DNA of 64,000 nucleotides, taken from positions 496,001 to 560,000 of the forward strand of contig NZ_BMFJ01000002.1 in NCBI RefSeq assembly GCF_014638275.1, given 5' to 3'. Under the pieces are notes generated by a model. The model made no database searches. It was not told the DNA's origin and saw only the letters and a list, made by a program, of their open reading frames with translations. The translations under genes and the position numbers were made by a program. Positions 55,598-64,000 of the stretch are shown one piece after another; the first letter of the stretch is position 1, and each line of letters opens with the position of its first letter. The DNA comes from Primorskyibacter flagellatus (GTDB lineage: Bacteria > Pseudomonadota > Alphaproteobacteria > Rhodobacterales > Rhodobacteraceae).

Positions 55598-57697
55598 TCA
55601 CGAATTCAGGTCGGCGAAGGTCGTGCCGTCTTCGGCCATCTTGCGCAGCAGCGGCGGAACCTTCCAGTAATTTGCGTCTTCCTGTGCGTAAGCCTCGATC
55701 CGGCGCACCAGCTCTTTCGCGCCGATGGTGTCGGCATAGTGCAGCGGGCCGCCGCGATGACGCGGGAAGCCGTAGCCGAACAGGAAGACCATATCGACGT
55801 CCACGGGGCGCTTGGCGGTTCCGTCCTCGACCACACGCGCGGCTTCGGCAATGAAGGCGGTCATGTAGCGATCGATGATGTCCTGTTCGGTGAAGTCCTT
55901 GGGCGTGATGCCCTTTTCGGCGCGCACCTCGTCGATGATGTCCGCCACGGCGGGGTTCGGGACGGGCGAGCCGGTTTCGTACAGGTAGTACCCCTTGCCG
56001 GTCTTGCGCCCGTGCCCTTCGCGTTCGCTGATCCGGTCGGCAATGTCGCCGCCGTAACGTTCGCCCGGCGGCAGGCCCTCTTCCTTGCGGCGCTGACGGG
56101 TCATGTAGCCGATGTCGAGCCCGGCGAGGTCCCCGACCTTGTGCGGCCCCATGGCCATGCCGAACGATTCGAGCGCGTCGTCCACCTGCTGCGGCGACGC
56201 CCCGTCGAGCACGAGGTAGGAGATCACCTTGCCGTAATGCCCGAGGATCCGGTTCCCGATGAACCCGTCGCAGACCTGCGCCAGCACCCCGACCTTGCCG
56301 AGGTTCTTGGCCAGGTGGAACCCGGTTGCCAGAACGTCCGGTGCGGTCTTTTCGCCCTGCACGATTTCCAGCAGCCGCATCACGTGGGCCGGAGAGAAGA
56401 AGTGCAGCCCAAGCACATCCTGCGGCCGGTCGGTGCAGGCGGCAATCGCGTTGATGTCGAGGTACGAGGTATTCGACGCAAGGATCGCCCCCGGCTTGCA
56501 GATGGTGTTCAGCTTGCCGAAGATGTCCTTCTTGATTTCCATCTTCTCGAACACCGCCTCGATGACGAGGTCCACGTCGGCCAGCGCCTCCATCTCGAGC
56601 GCGGGGGACAGTTTCGCCAGCGCCGCGTCCCGCTTGTCGGCCTTCATCTTGCCACGCGACACCGCTCCGTCGAGGTTCTTGGTGATCGTCGCGACACCCC
56701 GGTCAAGCGCGTCCTGCTTCACCTCGACCAGCGTCACGTCGTAACCCGCCATCAGGCAGGAGGTCGCGATGCCGGACCCCATGGTGCCGCCGCCGATCAC
56801 GCCGATCTTCTGGAGGTTGCGCGTCTCGCCCTTCGCCTCGGGGATGTTCGACACCGCCCGCTCGCCGAAGAAGGCGTGGATCAGCCCGGCGCGCTGAGGA
56901 GAGTTCATGCAGACCATGAAATGCTCCCGCTCCTTCTTCAGGCCCTCGGCCAGCGGAAGGGTCGACGCGCCGATGGCCTTCACGCATTCGGCGAGGTTGA
57001 TGAGATGCGGGTTCTTCTTCGTCACCATGTCGAGCGTCGCGGCGACCGCCGCATCGTCCGCCTTGGCCTGAATGTCCGCGGTGCGCCGGGTCGGCAGGGT
57101 GCCGGCGATGATCTCTTTCCCCATGGCGACGGCGATGTCGCGCGGCTCGCCCGGTTCGACGACGCGGTCGATGGCGCCTTTTTCCAGCCCCTCCTCGACC
57201 TTCGCATGACGGCCCGATACGGCAATGTCCAAAGCGAAGGGGATGCCGGACAGGCGCGGCAGGCGCTGCGTACCGCCCGCGCCGGGAATGATGCCGAGCA
57301 GAACCTCGGGCAGGCCGAACTTGGCCCCCTTCATCGCAACACGAGCATGGGTCGCCAGCGCGGTTTCATAGCCGCCGCCAAGCGTCGTGCCGTGCATGAT
57401 CGAAACGGTCGGGATCGCGCTGGCTTCCAGCACGTCCAGCACCTCGGTCAGGGAGGGCGCCTTGGGCGGCTTGCCGAATTCGCGGATGTCCGCCCCGGCG
57501 ATGAAGGTCCGGCCCGCGCAATAGAGCGCGATGGCCTTGGCTTTGGCATCGGCATTGATCGCCTCAACGGCCTTCACCAGCCCTTCGCGCACGGCGATGC
57601 CGGTGGCGTTGACCGGCGGATTGTCGATGCAGATCAGGGCGACGTCGCCCTCGTATCCATAGCTGACAGCTTCGCTCGTGGAATTGGATTCGGCCAT
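55598..57697 (-). CDS. 3-hydroxyacyl-CoA dehydrogenase/enoyl-CoA hydratase fusion (FadJ-like)
   Basis: 699 residues. N-terminal crotonase domain (about 5-190: IDNPPVNATG, CAGRTFIAGADIREFG, GGGYETALATHARVAMKGAKFGLPEVLLGIIPGAGGTQRLPRL) with both catalytic Glu regions, then the NAD-binding domain (KIGVIGGGTMGSGIATSCLMAGYDVTLVEV, about 295-324) and two C-terminal 3HCDH domains with FSPAHVMRLLEIV. Performs (S)-specific hydration and dehydrogenation of fatty acyl-CoAs. No thiolase lies in this operon. The ATG at 57697 (MAESNSTSEA) is chosen over one 30 bases upstream. A TGCA operator and a TATAAA box lie about 130 bases upstream. Confidence 0.93.
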   Translation of the reverse strand: MAESNSTSEAVSYGYEGDVALICIDNPPVNATGIAVREGLVKAVEAINADAKAKAIALYCAGRTFIAGADIREFGKPPKAPSLTEVLDVLEASAIPTVSIMHGTTLGGGYETALATHARVAMKGAKFGLPEVLLGIIPGAGGTQRLPRLSGIPFALDIAVSGRHAKVEEGLEKGAIDRVVEPGEPRDIAVAMGKEIIAGTLPTRRTADIQAKADDAAVAATLDMVTKKNPHLINLAECVKAIGASTLPLAEGLKKEREHFMVCMNSPQRAGLIHAFFGERAVSNIPEAKGETRNLQKIGVIGGGTMGSGIATSCLMAGYDVTLVEVKQDALDRGVATITKNLDGAVSRGKMKADKRDAALAKLSPALEMEALADVDLVIEAVFEKMEIKKDIFGKLNTICKPGAILASNTSYLDINAIAACTDRPQDVLGLHFFSPAHVMRLLEIVQGEKTAPDVLATGFHLAKNLGKVGVLAQVCDGFIGNRILGHYGKVISYLVLDGASPQQVDDALESFGMAMGPHKVGDLAGLDIGYMTRQRRKEEGLPPGERYGGDIADRISEREGHGRKTGKGYYLYETGSPVPNPAVADIIDEVRAEKGITPKDFTEQDIIDRYMTAFIAEAARVVEDGTAKRPVDVDMVFLFGYGFPRHRGGPLHYADTIGAKELVRRIEAYAQEDANYWKVPPLLRKMAEDGTTFADLNS

Positions 57698-57826
57698 GGC
57701 GCCCTCTCTCACCCTTGTTTTCGTCAACGGAAGAAGGCCCCCCGGTCCAGACCGGCGGTCGCGTCTCCTCCCTCTCGCGCGGAAACCTAGACCGTGGGAG
57801 CGGAAGGGTCAATCAATGGAATTCAA

Positions 57827-57841
57827 TTTTGCAATGCAGAA
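57827..57841. promoter_or_regulatory. TGCA-palindrome operator, copy 2
   Basis: TTTTGCAATGCAGAA, one base different from copy 1 in reverse complement. On the minus strand a TATAAA (57843-57848) lies just upstream of it, as a -10-like box, about 130 bases before the fadJ-like start; a TTGACC box lies downstream as an alternative -35. Confidence 0.5.
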
Positions 57842-57908
57842 TTTATAGGGACGTCGCCACTGTCCGCCCCGACCGGAGAATCTCCCGGTCGCCCGTCCCT
57901 CCAGGCAG

Positions 57909-57937
57909 GAGATCCTCGGATCACGTCCGAGGATGAC
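57909..57937. repeat. REP-like element, half-copy
   Basis: GAGATCCTCGGATCACGTCC followed by GAGGATGAC, matching the right half of 22451-22479 at 27 of 29 positions. A GACCGG...CCGGTC palindrome lies at its left (57871-57890). Confidence 0.75.
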
Positions 57938-57973
57938 GGTGCGCCGGGTGGTGGCCCGCCGGACAGCGATCTC

Positions 57974-59674
57974 TCAGCCCGGAATGATCTCGAACTTCAC
58001 CACATCCACCATCCCCCGGTCCGTGATCTTGAGCGCGGGGATCACCGGCAGTGCAAGGAAGGCAAGCTGCAGGAAGGGCTCGTCCAGCGATACGCCCAGC
58101 CCCTTCGCTGCGGCGCGCAGGGCGACGAGCGCATCGTGCACCTCCTCGAAGGGACGGTCGCTCATCAGCCCCGCGACCGGCAGCGCGAGCTCCGCCAGCA
58201 CCTCGCCGTCGCGCACCACCACGAACCCGCCCTGGATTTCGGCCAGCCGGGTCGCCGCCAGCGCCATGTCGCGGTAGTCTCCACCCACTACTGCGATATT
58301 GTGGTGATCGTGGCAGACGGTAGAGCCAATGGCCCCGCCCTTCAGACCGAACCCCCTGACGAACCCCGTCGCGATATTGCCGTTCACCCCGTGCCGTTCG
58401 ATCACCGCGATCTTGACGAGGTCGCGCGCAAGGTCGGGACGCTTGTCGCCGTCGGTGATGACGATGTCTTCCTTCAGATGTTCGGTGATGATCTTGCCGG
58501 GCAGGATGCCGATCACATCCGTCTTCTCCCGGTTGCCGCCGGTGCGGAAGTGATCCGCCCGGATCGTCCCCGTCTTCACCGACCCCCGCCCGACAGGGGC
58601 CGTCACGCGACGCGCCGCAAACGCCTCCGCCCCCATAACGACACCACCCGACAGCACCAGCTTCGCCCGGCAGTCGGCCACATCCGGCAATGCGACGATA
58701 TCCGCCCGCTTGCCCGGCGCGATCTGCCCGCGATCCTTCAGCCCGAAAGCCTCCGCCGCCGAGAGCGACGCCGCGCGGTAGACCGCGAGCGGCGGACAGC
58801 CCAGACGGATCAGTTCCCGGATCATGTGGTCGAGATGCCCGTGCTCTGCGATGTCCAGCGGGTTCCGGTCGTCGGTGCACAGGCACATGTAAGCCGATGT
58901 CACGTCGTTCAGAAGCGGCTGAAGCGCATTAAGGTCCTTGCTGACCGACCCTTCGCGGATCAGCACGCGCATGCCCTTCTGCAGCTTCTCCCGCGCTTCT
59001 TCCGCCGTCGTCGCCTCATGCTCCGTCCGAATACCGGCGCTGACATAGGCGTTCAGATCCCGCCCCGACAGCTGCGGCGCATGGCCATCGATATGCCGCC
59101 CCCGGAACGCCTCCAGCTTGGCCATGCAGCCGGAGTCCTGATGGATCACGCCGGGATAGTTCATGAATTCCGCCAGCCCGATCACCTGCGGGTGATCCAT
59201 CAGCGGCACCAGGTCCCCCGCCTCGATCCGCGACCCGGCAGTTTCCATGTGCGAAGACGGCACGCAGGAAGACAGGTTCACCCGGATGTCCATCACCGTC
59301 TCGGTCGCGGAGTCCAGAAAGTACTGAATTCCGGAAACTCCGATCACGTTGGCAATCTCGTGCGGGTCGCAGATCGCGGTCGTCACCCCGCGTGGTCCGA
59401 CACAGCGGTCGAATTCGTGCGGCGTGACAAGAGAACTTTCGATATGCAGATGCGTGTCGATGAAGCCGGGCACCAGCGTCAGGCCGGTCACGTCGATCAC
59501 CCGGTCCGCCTCATAGTCGGCCCCGATCCCGACGATGGTGTCGCCACAGATCGCCACCTCCCCCGGAATGCGGTCGCCGGTCACCATGTCCCACACCTCG
59601 CCGCCCCGCAGGACGAGATCGGCGGGCACATTGCCCCGCCCCTGCGAGATCAGTCGGGACAGCGGTTCGGTCAT
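57974..59674 (-). CDS. ade: Adenine deaminase
   Basis: 566 residues. Converts adenine to hypoxanthine in purine salvage. Metal-dependent amidohydrolase: [25 protein letters not shown] (HLHIESS), [40 protein letters not shown] and [17 protein letters not shown], all diagnostic of bacterial Ade. C-terminal Adenine_deam_C domain with [21 protein letters not shown]. Normal length. Start at 59674 (MTEPLSRLI) is chosen; a longer form would run into the divergent FAH gene region. Confidence 0.95.
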   Translation of the reverse strand: MTEPLSRLISQGRGNVPADLVLRGGEVWDMVTGDRIPGEVAICGDTIVGIGADYEADRVIDVTGLTLVPGFIDTHLHIESSLVTPHEFDRCVGPRGVTTAICDPHEIANVIGVSGIQYFLDSATETVMDIRVNLSSCVPSSHMETAGSRIEAGDLVPLMDHPQVIGLAEFMNYPGVIHQDSGCMAKLEAFRGRHIDGHAPQLSGRDLNAYVSAGIRTEHEATTAEEAREKLQKGMRVLIREGSVSKDLNALQPLLNDVTSAYMCLCTDDRNPLDIAEHGHLDHMIRELIRLGCPPLAVYRAASLSAAEAFGLKDRGQIAPGKRADIVALPDVADCRAKLVLSGGVVMGAEAFAARRVTAPVGRGSVKTGTIRADHFRTGGNREKTDVIGILPGKIITEHLKEDIVITDGDKRPDLARDLVKIAVIERHGVNGNIATGFVRGFGLKGGAIGSTVCHDHHNIAVVGGDYRDMALAATRLAEIQGGFVVVRDGEVLAELALPVAGLMSDRPFEEVHDALVALRAAAKGLGVSLDEPFLQLAFLALPVIPALKITDRGMVDVVKFEIIPG

Positions 59675-59804
59675 CTGGGGCCTCTCGGATTGCGCCCCCT
59701 GATCCGACCCCAGCCTGCGCCCGGAGTCCAGAGCAAGCCGCGCGAAGCGCCCTTTACCCCGCGCAACACTCGCCGCATAACCGCAGTCAAAGGAGCCCGC
59801 GCCC

Positions 59805-60494
59805 ATGTCCCTCTTCCCCGTTCCCGCCTTCCCCTCCGTCCCCGTCGCCGGCGAAACCGACAGCTACCCGGTGCGCCGTATCTTCTGCGTCGGGCGCAAC
59901 TACGCCGACCACGCGAAGGAGATGGGCCACGAGCCGGACCTCGAAGCGCCGTTCTATTTCACCAAAACCCCCTCCGCGATCTGCATGGACCCGGCGATCC
60001 CCTACCCCCCCGGCACCCAGGACTGCCATTACGAGATGGAGCTTGTCGTCGCCCTGGGCGCGCCCGTCTTCCGCGCCAGCCGTGAGGAGGCCGCGGCCGC
60101 CGTCTATGCCTATGCCTGCGGGCTGGACATGACCCGGCGCGACCGCCAGCAGGACGGCAAGGACAAGCGCCGCCCCTGGGATCTCGGCAAGGATTTCGAG
60201 AAGTCCGCCATCATCGCGCCGCTGACGAGGGCCGCCGACTTCGGCGCGGTCGCGAAACAGCGCATCACCCTCACGGTCAACGGAACGGTGAAACAGGACG
60301 CGACGCTGGACCAGCTGCTGCACGACATTCCCGCCGTGATCGCGCATCTGTCTGGCTACTACCACCTCGGCCCCGGCGACCTGATCTACACCGGCACGCC
60401 TGCTGGCGTCGGCCCGGTGGCCCCCGGCGACACCCTGCGCGGAGAGATCGAGGGCCTCGCCCCGCTCGACCTGACGATACAACCGGCGGAGTAG
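59805..60494 (+). CDS. Fumarylacetoacetate hydrolase (FAH) family protein
   Basis: 229 residues, divergent from adenine deaminase. FAH fold: [40 protein letters not shown], the metal site [11 protein letters not shown] (ExE), [35 protein letters not shown], and [19 protein letters not shown]. Members are oxaloacetate decarboxylases, acylpyruvases or hydratases in aromatic degradation; the DMTRRDRQ pattern fits the acylpyruvase/oxaloacetate tautomerase group best. The downstream TetR gene starts 94 bases later behind an operator and hairpin. Confidence 0.88.
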   Translation: MSLFPVPAFPSVPVAGETDSYPVRRIFCVGRNYADHAKEMGHEPDLEAPFYFTKTPSAICMDPAIPYPPGTQDCHYEMELVVALGAPVFRASREEAAAAVYAYACGLDMTRRDRQQDGKDKRRPWDLGKDFEKSAIIAPLTRAADFGAVAKQRITLTVNGTVKQDATLDQLLHDIPAVIAHLSGYYHLGPGDLIYTGTPAGVGPVAPGDTLRGEIEGLAPLDLTIQPAE

Positions 60495-60531
60495 CGGGCC
60501 GCCAAAAAAGTATACTCTGTCAATCACGTTA

Positions 60532-60547
60532 TTTTGCAGGTGCAGAA
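60532..60547. promoter_or_regulatory. TGCA-palindrome operator, copy 3
   Basis: TTTTGCAGGTGCAGAA: the same half-sites as copies 1 and 2 with 2 bases instead of 1 between them. A TATACT box lies 20 bases upstream (about 60511-60516), so the site would lie near the transcription start of the TetR gene, consistent with autorepression. Confidence 0.5.
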
Positions 60548-60571
60548 AAAGCGCTGCGCAGCAGCGCTTTT
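60547..60571. terminator. Bidirectional terminator-like hairpin upstream of tetR
   Basis: AAAAGCGCTGC-GCA-GCAGCGCTTTT: 11-bp perfect arms with a 3-nt loop, with T-runs on both strands. It abuts the TGCA operator and ends 17 bases before the TetR start. Either it ends the FAH transcript or it attenuates TetR expression. Confidence 0.75.
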
Positions 60572-60587
60572 GCGGTATGATAGGGGC

Positions 60588-61115
60588 ATGAGTCGCAGAC
60601 AACGCCTTTCCGCCGACGACTGGCTGAATGCCGGTCTTCAGGCCCTCGCCGCCTCGGGTCCCGAGGCGTTGAAGGCCGAACCGCTGGCGCGTGCGCTCGA
60701 CACCACCAAGGGCTCTTTCTACTGGCATTTCGAGGATGTGCCGCGTTACCGGCAGGCCCTGCTCCAGTTCTGGCGCGACCTCACCGGCAAGATGCCCGCC
60801 GCCCCCGCCGAAAAGGCAGAGGCCGTGGCGCGGCTGCACGCGGTCATGCACGACGGGTTTGGCGGCGACATGGCCACGGAATCCGCGATCCGGAGCTGGG
60901 CGACGGTGGACGACGCGGTGGCAGAGGCACTGGCAGAGCTTGACCGCACCCGGCTGGCACATCTGGAAACGCTCCTGCGCAAGCTCGGCATCACCAATCC
61001 GGACATCGCCTGCGCGCTCTATGCCTCCAAGGTCGGCATGGCGACCCTGCCCGGGGATGTCGCCGATCCGGACGCCCTCACCACCCTCGTCGATATCGTT
61101 CTCGCCCTGCGCTAG
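60588..61115 (+). CDS. TetR-family transcriptional regulator
   Basis: 175 residues, short for the family. The N-terminal HTH is clear: [45 protein letters not shown] (6-50). The C-terminal ligand domain is alpha-helical and diverged. Start ATG at 60588 with AGGGG just upstream; a TTG start inside the operator is rejected. It is a candidate for the protein that binds the TGCA palindrome in its own leader and those near both beta-oxidation operons. It converges with recO, their stops sharing CTAG. Confidence 0.88.
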   Translation: MSRRQRLSADDWLNAGLQALAASGPEALKAEPLARALDTTKGSFYWHFEDVPRYRQALLQFWRDLTGKMPAAPAEKAEAVARLHAVMHDGFGGDMATESAIRSWATVDDAVAEALAELDRTRLAHLETLLRKLGITNPDIACALYASKVGMATLPGDVADPDALTTLVDIVLALR

Positions 61116-61837
61116 AGACCGCGCGCGAACAGGTCGACAAATCGCTGCCGCGCCTCGGGCAGCGGCTTTTTCCCAAGGTCCGGCGCAAGATGTTCCGTCA
61201 GGAAATGCCCGGTAACGCGCAGCCCCTGCGCGATCTCTGCATCCGGCGCATCGCCCTGCCGCAGCAGCACCGGCGGCAGCGACAACAGCCTGTCCGCATA
61301 GCCCCCCGCCCCCGCCGCCGTCACTGCCCGCCCGGTGCGGGGAGAGACATAGACCAGCCCCTCCGTCGCCCCCGTGACCGCGCAGGCGGACAGGTCCAGC
61401 CCGAAGCCCAGATCGTCCAGCAGCGCCAGTTCCCAGTGCAGGTAGGCCAGCGGCCATAGGTCCGCGCGATCCAGCAGGTCCAGCAGCGACTCCGTCCGTG
61501 CATAAAGCGCGCGGTGCGGTTCGCGTTCGGGCAGGGCAAAGCACAGCAGCGCCGTGACCGCGTTCAGCCCTGCCAGCGCCATCCGGTCCGACATCGCCTG
61601 AGCCGACCGCGACCGCAGCGGTTCGACCGTGAAACCGCCCAGATGGTCCTGCAACCGGGCCTTCCACGCCACGTCCAGCTGCGCGCCGGGCTGCAACAGC
61701 GGCGCCATCCGGCGCGAGGCCCCGCCCCGCACAACCCCGGCATGACGGCCATGATCTGGGGTGAAGACCTCGGCGATCACCGCATCTTCCCCGTGCCGCC
61801 GGACAGCCAGCAATATCCCCTGATCACGCCACTCCAT
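61112..61837 (-). CDS. recO: DNA repair protein RecO
   Basis: 241 residues. OB-fold N-terminus ([39 protein letters not shown]) and C-terminal helical domain ([50 protein letters not shown]). The zinc-finger Cys cluster of some RecO proteins is absent, as in many alphaproteobacteria. Loads RecA on gapped DNA with RecR. ATG at 61837; a longer form is rejected because it crosses into the divergent membrane gene. Not in an operon with era here, though DUF1491 and era are nearby. Confidence 0.92.
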   Translation of the reverse strand: MEWRDQGILLAVRRHGEDAVIAEVFTPDHGRHAGVVRGGASRRMAPLLQPGAQLDVAWKARLQDHLGGFTVEPLRSRSAQAMSDRMALAGLNAVTALLCFALPEREPHRALYARTESLLDLLDRADLWPLAYLHWELALLDDLGFGLDLSACAVTGATEGLVYVSPRTGRAVTAAGAGGYADRLLSLPPVLLRQGDAPDAEIAQGLRVTGHFLTEHLAPDLGKKPLPEARQRFVDLFARGL

Positions 61838-61892
61838 ACCGCCCTTATCCGCCCCCTTGCGCGGCCCGGCAAGATCGCGCAACCCTGCGGCC

Positions 61893-62507
61893 ATGACGAC
61901 ACCCCTGTCCCGGACCCTGGCGCTCGCCATCGCGCTGATGACCCTCGCGGCGCTTGTCGCGCAGTACCTCACCGATCAGCGCGCCAATCCGGAGCTTGCG
62001 GGCTATGAAACGCTCTGGCGGCTGGCCCGCTACTTCACCATCCTGACCAATACGCTGGTTGTCGTGACATATGCCGCCATCGCCTTCGGGGCCCGCCTGA
62101 CCGCGCCGGTCTGGCTTGGCGGCGTGACGCTCTGGATCGCGATCACCGGGGTGGTCTATCACCTGCTGCTGGCCGGGACAGACGGGCCGAAGACCGGGCT
62201 GGACTGGTGGGCCGATTTCGGCGTGCACAGCGCCACTCCTGTTGCCGTCACGCTCTGGTGGCTGGCCTTTGGGCCGCGCGCGGAGCTGCGGGCGGGGGCG
62301 GCGGTGCTGTGGATGCTCTGGCCGCTGATCTACGTGGGATACGCGCTGACACGGGGGCATTTTGACGGCACCTACCCCTATTTCTTCACCAACCCGGACC
62401 GGATCGGCTGGACCGGGGTGGCGGAATGGACCGTGATCCTTGCCGTGGCCTTCCTGATCGCCGGTCTGCTGCTGATCGCCCTGGCCCGGCTGATCCGCAA
62501 CCGCTAG
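61893..62507 (+). CDS. Pr6Pr-family membrane protein
   Basis: 204 residues, six predicted membrane segments (8-27, 48-70, 76-98, 115-135, 142-160, 178-200), the FAR-17a/AIG1-like Pr6Pr pattern ([63 protein letters not shown]). Function unknown; some eukaryotic relatives are FAHFA hydrolases. ATG at 61893. Divergent from recO, 55 bases between starts. Its stop shares CTAG with DUF1491. Confidence 0.8.
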   Translation: MTTPLSRTLALAIALMTLAALVAQYLTDQRANPELAGYETLWRLARYFTILTNTLVVVTYAAIAFGARLTAPVWLGGVTLWIAITGVVYHLLLAGTDGPKTGLDWWADFGVHSATPVAVTLWWLAFGPRAELRAGAAVLWMLWPLIYVGYALTRGHFDGTYPYFFTNPDRIGWTGVAEWTVILAVAFLIAGLLLIALARLIRNR

Positions 62508-62833
62508 TCGGCCAGTCCCGGTTCGTCGAGCAAATGCCGGCCCTGCCGGTCCTCGACCTCGACCACCCAGAGATCGGGGTCGAAGCCGCGCTGGCGGGAA
62601 ATGGACTGGTCGACCTGCGATTCCGGCCCCTCCGATAGGACCATCCACTTGCGCGCGCCCGTCACGATGTCGAAGCTGCGCTGAAACGCGACCGCCTGCC
62701 CGTCGAGCGTGTTGAGCTTCACCAGAACGGCCCCGCCCGTGTCATCGCCATGCGCCACCACGAACCCCGGTATGTCCGCCAGCCGCAACCGCGTGAGGTA
62801 AGCGTCGATCCAGGTCCGTGCGGTCAGCCGCAT
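62504..62833 (-). CDS. DUF1491 protein
   Basis: 109 residues. DUF1491 pattern: RTWIDAYLTRLRLADIPGFVVAHGDDTGGAVLVKLNTLDGQAVAFQRSFD. Function unknown. Co-transcribed with era, whose stop is 3 bases upstream of this start; this neighbourhood is usual in Rhodobacterales. The stop shares CTAG with the convergent membrane gene. Confidence 0.88.
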   Translation of the reverse strand: MRLTARTWIDAYLTRLRLADIPGFVVAHGDDTGGAVLVKLNTLDGQAVAFQRSFDIVTGARKWMVLSEGPESQVDQSISRQRGFDPDLWVVEVEDRQGRHLLDEPGLAD

Positions 62834-62836
62834 CCC

Positions 62837-63742
62837 CTAGTTCCCGTCGCGGAAGTCGAGCCCCATCTCGCGATAGCGCGCCGCCTCTTCCAGCCAGTTT
62901 TCGCGCACCTTCACCTGCAGGAAGAGGTGCACCTTCCGGCCAAGGAACTCTTCCAGTTCCTCCCGCGCGGCCTTGCTGACGGCCTTGATCGTCTCGCCCT
63001 TGTTGCCCAGCACGATCCCCTTGTGACCGTCCCGCATGACATAGACGATCTGGTCGATCCGCGCCGTGCCATCGTCGCGCTCCACCCAGCTCTCCGTCTC
63101 TACCGTCAGCTGGTAGGGCAGTTCCTGATGCAGGCGCAGGGTCAGCTTTTCCCGCGTCATCTCGGCCGCGATCATGCGCATCGGCAGGTCGGCGATCTGG
63201 TCTTCGGGGTAGAGCCAGGGCCCCTCCGGCATCTGCTCCGCCAGCCACTTGCGCAGCGCCTCGACCCCGTGCCCCCGCTCGGCCGAGATCATGAAGGTCT
63301 GCTCGAAATCATAGCGCGCATTCAGCGCCTCGGTCAGCGCAAGCAGGTCCGGCGCCTCCACCCGGTCGATCTTGTTGATGGCCAGCGCCACGCGCCGCCC
63401 CTTCGCCGTCTCGGCCAGCCCGTCGAGGATGGCCGAGACCCCGTCCGTGATCCCGCGATGCGCCTCCACCAGCAGGACGGTGAGATCCGCATCCGCCACC
63501 CCGCCCCAGGCCGCCGCGACCATCGCCCGGTCAAGCCTGCGACGCGGCTTGAACAGCCCCGGCGTGTCCACCAGCACGATCTGGCTCTCGCCCTCGATGG
63601 TCACCCCCCGGATCCGCGCCCGCGTGGTCTGCACCTTGTGCGTGACGATCGACACCTTCGCCCCCACCATCCGGTTGGTGAGCGTGGACTTGCCCGCATT
63701 GGGCTCTCCGATCAGGGCGACGAAACCGGCGCGGGTGGTCAT
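62837..63742 (-). CDS. era: GTPase Era
   Basis: 301 residues, the typical length. The G1 motif GEPNAGKS (12-19), G3 DTPGLFKPRRRLDRAM, G4 NKIDR and a C-terminal KH domain (MRDGHKGIVLGNKGETIKAVSKAAREELEEFLGRKVHLFLQVKVRENW). Binds the 3' end of 16S rRNA and is essential for 30S maturation. The start at 63742 (MTTRAGFVALIG) is chosen; an ATG at 63757 would add MERDI. Confidence 0.96.
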   Translation of the reverse strand: MTTRAGFVALIGEPNAGKSTLTNRMVGAKVSIVTHKVQTTRARIRGVTIEGESQIVLVDTPGLFKPRRRLDRAMVAAAWGGVADADLTVLLVEAHRGITDGVSAILDGLAETAKGRRVALAINKIDRVEAPDLLALTEALNARYDFEQTFMISAERGHGVEALRKWLAEQMPEGPWLYPEDQIADLPMRMIAAEMTREKLTLRLHQELPYQLTVETESWVERDDGTARIDQIVYVMRDGHKGIVLGNKGETIKAVSKAAREELEEFLGRKVHLFLQVKVRENWLEEAARYREMGLDFRDGN

Positions 63743-63800
63743 GATGTCTCTTTCCATGGTTGGCGCCTGTCCCTCATAGCACGGGACAGGCATCCGCGCC

Positions 63801-64000
63801 TCATGCCGTGTAAAGCACCAGAGGGCAATGGTCCGAGAGCTCGGGCTCCCGTACCACGTCGAAACGGGCGTCGCGCAGGGGGCCGTTGACCAGCATGTAG
63901 TCGGCGAATTTCTCGGGCTTCTCGTAGAAGGACGTGCGCGTCCCCGGATGGCCCCGTGTCGTCACGAGGTTATAAGGCGCAACGCGGGCAAGGACGCGGA
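63801..64000 (-). CDS. Endonuclease/exonuclease/phosphatase family protein (partial, C-terminus)
   Basis: The last 66 residues of a gene that runs off the right edge. Reads GHPGTRTSFYEKPEKFADYMLVNGPL...VVREPELSDHCPLVLYTA. The SDHCPL ending is the C-terminal catalytic His motif (SDHxP) of the EEP fold shared by exonuclease III, sphingomyelinases and related phosphatases. Which subfamily cannot be told from this fragment. It precedes era with 58 bases between. Confidence 0.8.
   Translation of the reverse strand, partial: RVLARVAPYNLVTTRGHPGTRTSFYEKPEKFADYMLVNGPLRDARFDVVREPELSDHCPLVLYTA

Overview
The window is a high-GC, gene-dense chromosomal segment of an alphaproteobacterium, most likely a Rhodobacteraceae (Roseobacter-group) marine-type heterotroph. 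The evidence is the gene order rather than one marker: rbfA beside dapB, rsmB-heparinase-purH-lspA-DUF3035-M16-M16, DUF1285 divergent from moxR-DUF58-DUF4159, and era-DUF1491 near recO. Intergenic elements with a GGGATATTTC...CAAGATGAA core, which I associate with this family, point the same way. No rRNA, tRNA, CRISPR array, phage or insertion sequence was found. The window cuts through livF at the left edge and an endonuclease/exonuclease/phosphatase gene at the right edge.

Layout. 1-4540 (minus): a branched-chain-amino-acid-type ABC importer, livK-livH-livM-livG-livF. 4684-12661 (plus): a tight nine-gene operon for acyl-CoA degradation (two acyl-CoA dehydrogenases, two SDRs, a MaoC hydratase, a thiolase, a histidine phosphatase, an APH-fold kinase and a hotdog thioesterase). 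12668-14127: two glycosyltransferase-like genes. 14204-21498 (minus): the translation/RNA cluster rbfA, truB, rpsO, pnp, interrupted by a phosphodiester glycosidase, DUF1643, an RTX protein and a PAS-like protein. 21583-31762 (mostly plus): dapB, rsmB, heparinase, purH, lspA, a lipoprotein and an M16 protease pair. 31924-39251: mixed housekeeping (asparaginase, IalB, rlmN, CDF exporter, WYL regulator, hyi, DUF1285). 39302-46024 (plus): a MoxR/DUF58/BatA-DUF4159 membrane system. 46386-52463: aminotransferase, sulfurtransferase, smpB, an oxidoreductase and a Kef-type antiporter. 52536-57697 (minus): a second beta-oxidation operon (fadJ-like, two acyl-CoA dehydrogenases, thioesterase). 57974-64000: adenine deaminase, FAH-family hydrolase, TetR, recO, a membrane protein, DUF1491, era and the truncated EEP gene.

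The most interesting signals link the catabolic loci. The divergent livK/acyl-CoA-dehydrogenase promoter, the region upstream of the fadJ-like operon, and the leader of the TetR gene each carry a near-identical partial palindrome, TTTTGCA(N1-2)TGCAGAA. At the first site it overlaps a plausible -10 box. This suggests one local regulon in which a repressor (the TetR at 60588, or a PhaR-like protein elsewhere) controls both beta-oxidation operons.

The first operon combines an APH-type kinase with paired acyl-CoA dehydrogenases. That recalls the phosphorylation/elimination route for 4-hydroxyacyl-CoAs known from LvaA and ACAD10/11, so it is a candidate hydroxy-acid pathway. Both operons encode a long plus a short acyl-CoA dehydrogenase; the short partners lack the usual flavin-loop and catalytic-Glu signatures, which suggests heteromeric enzymes.
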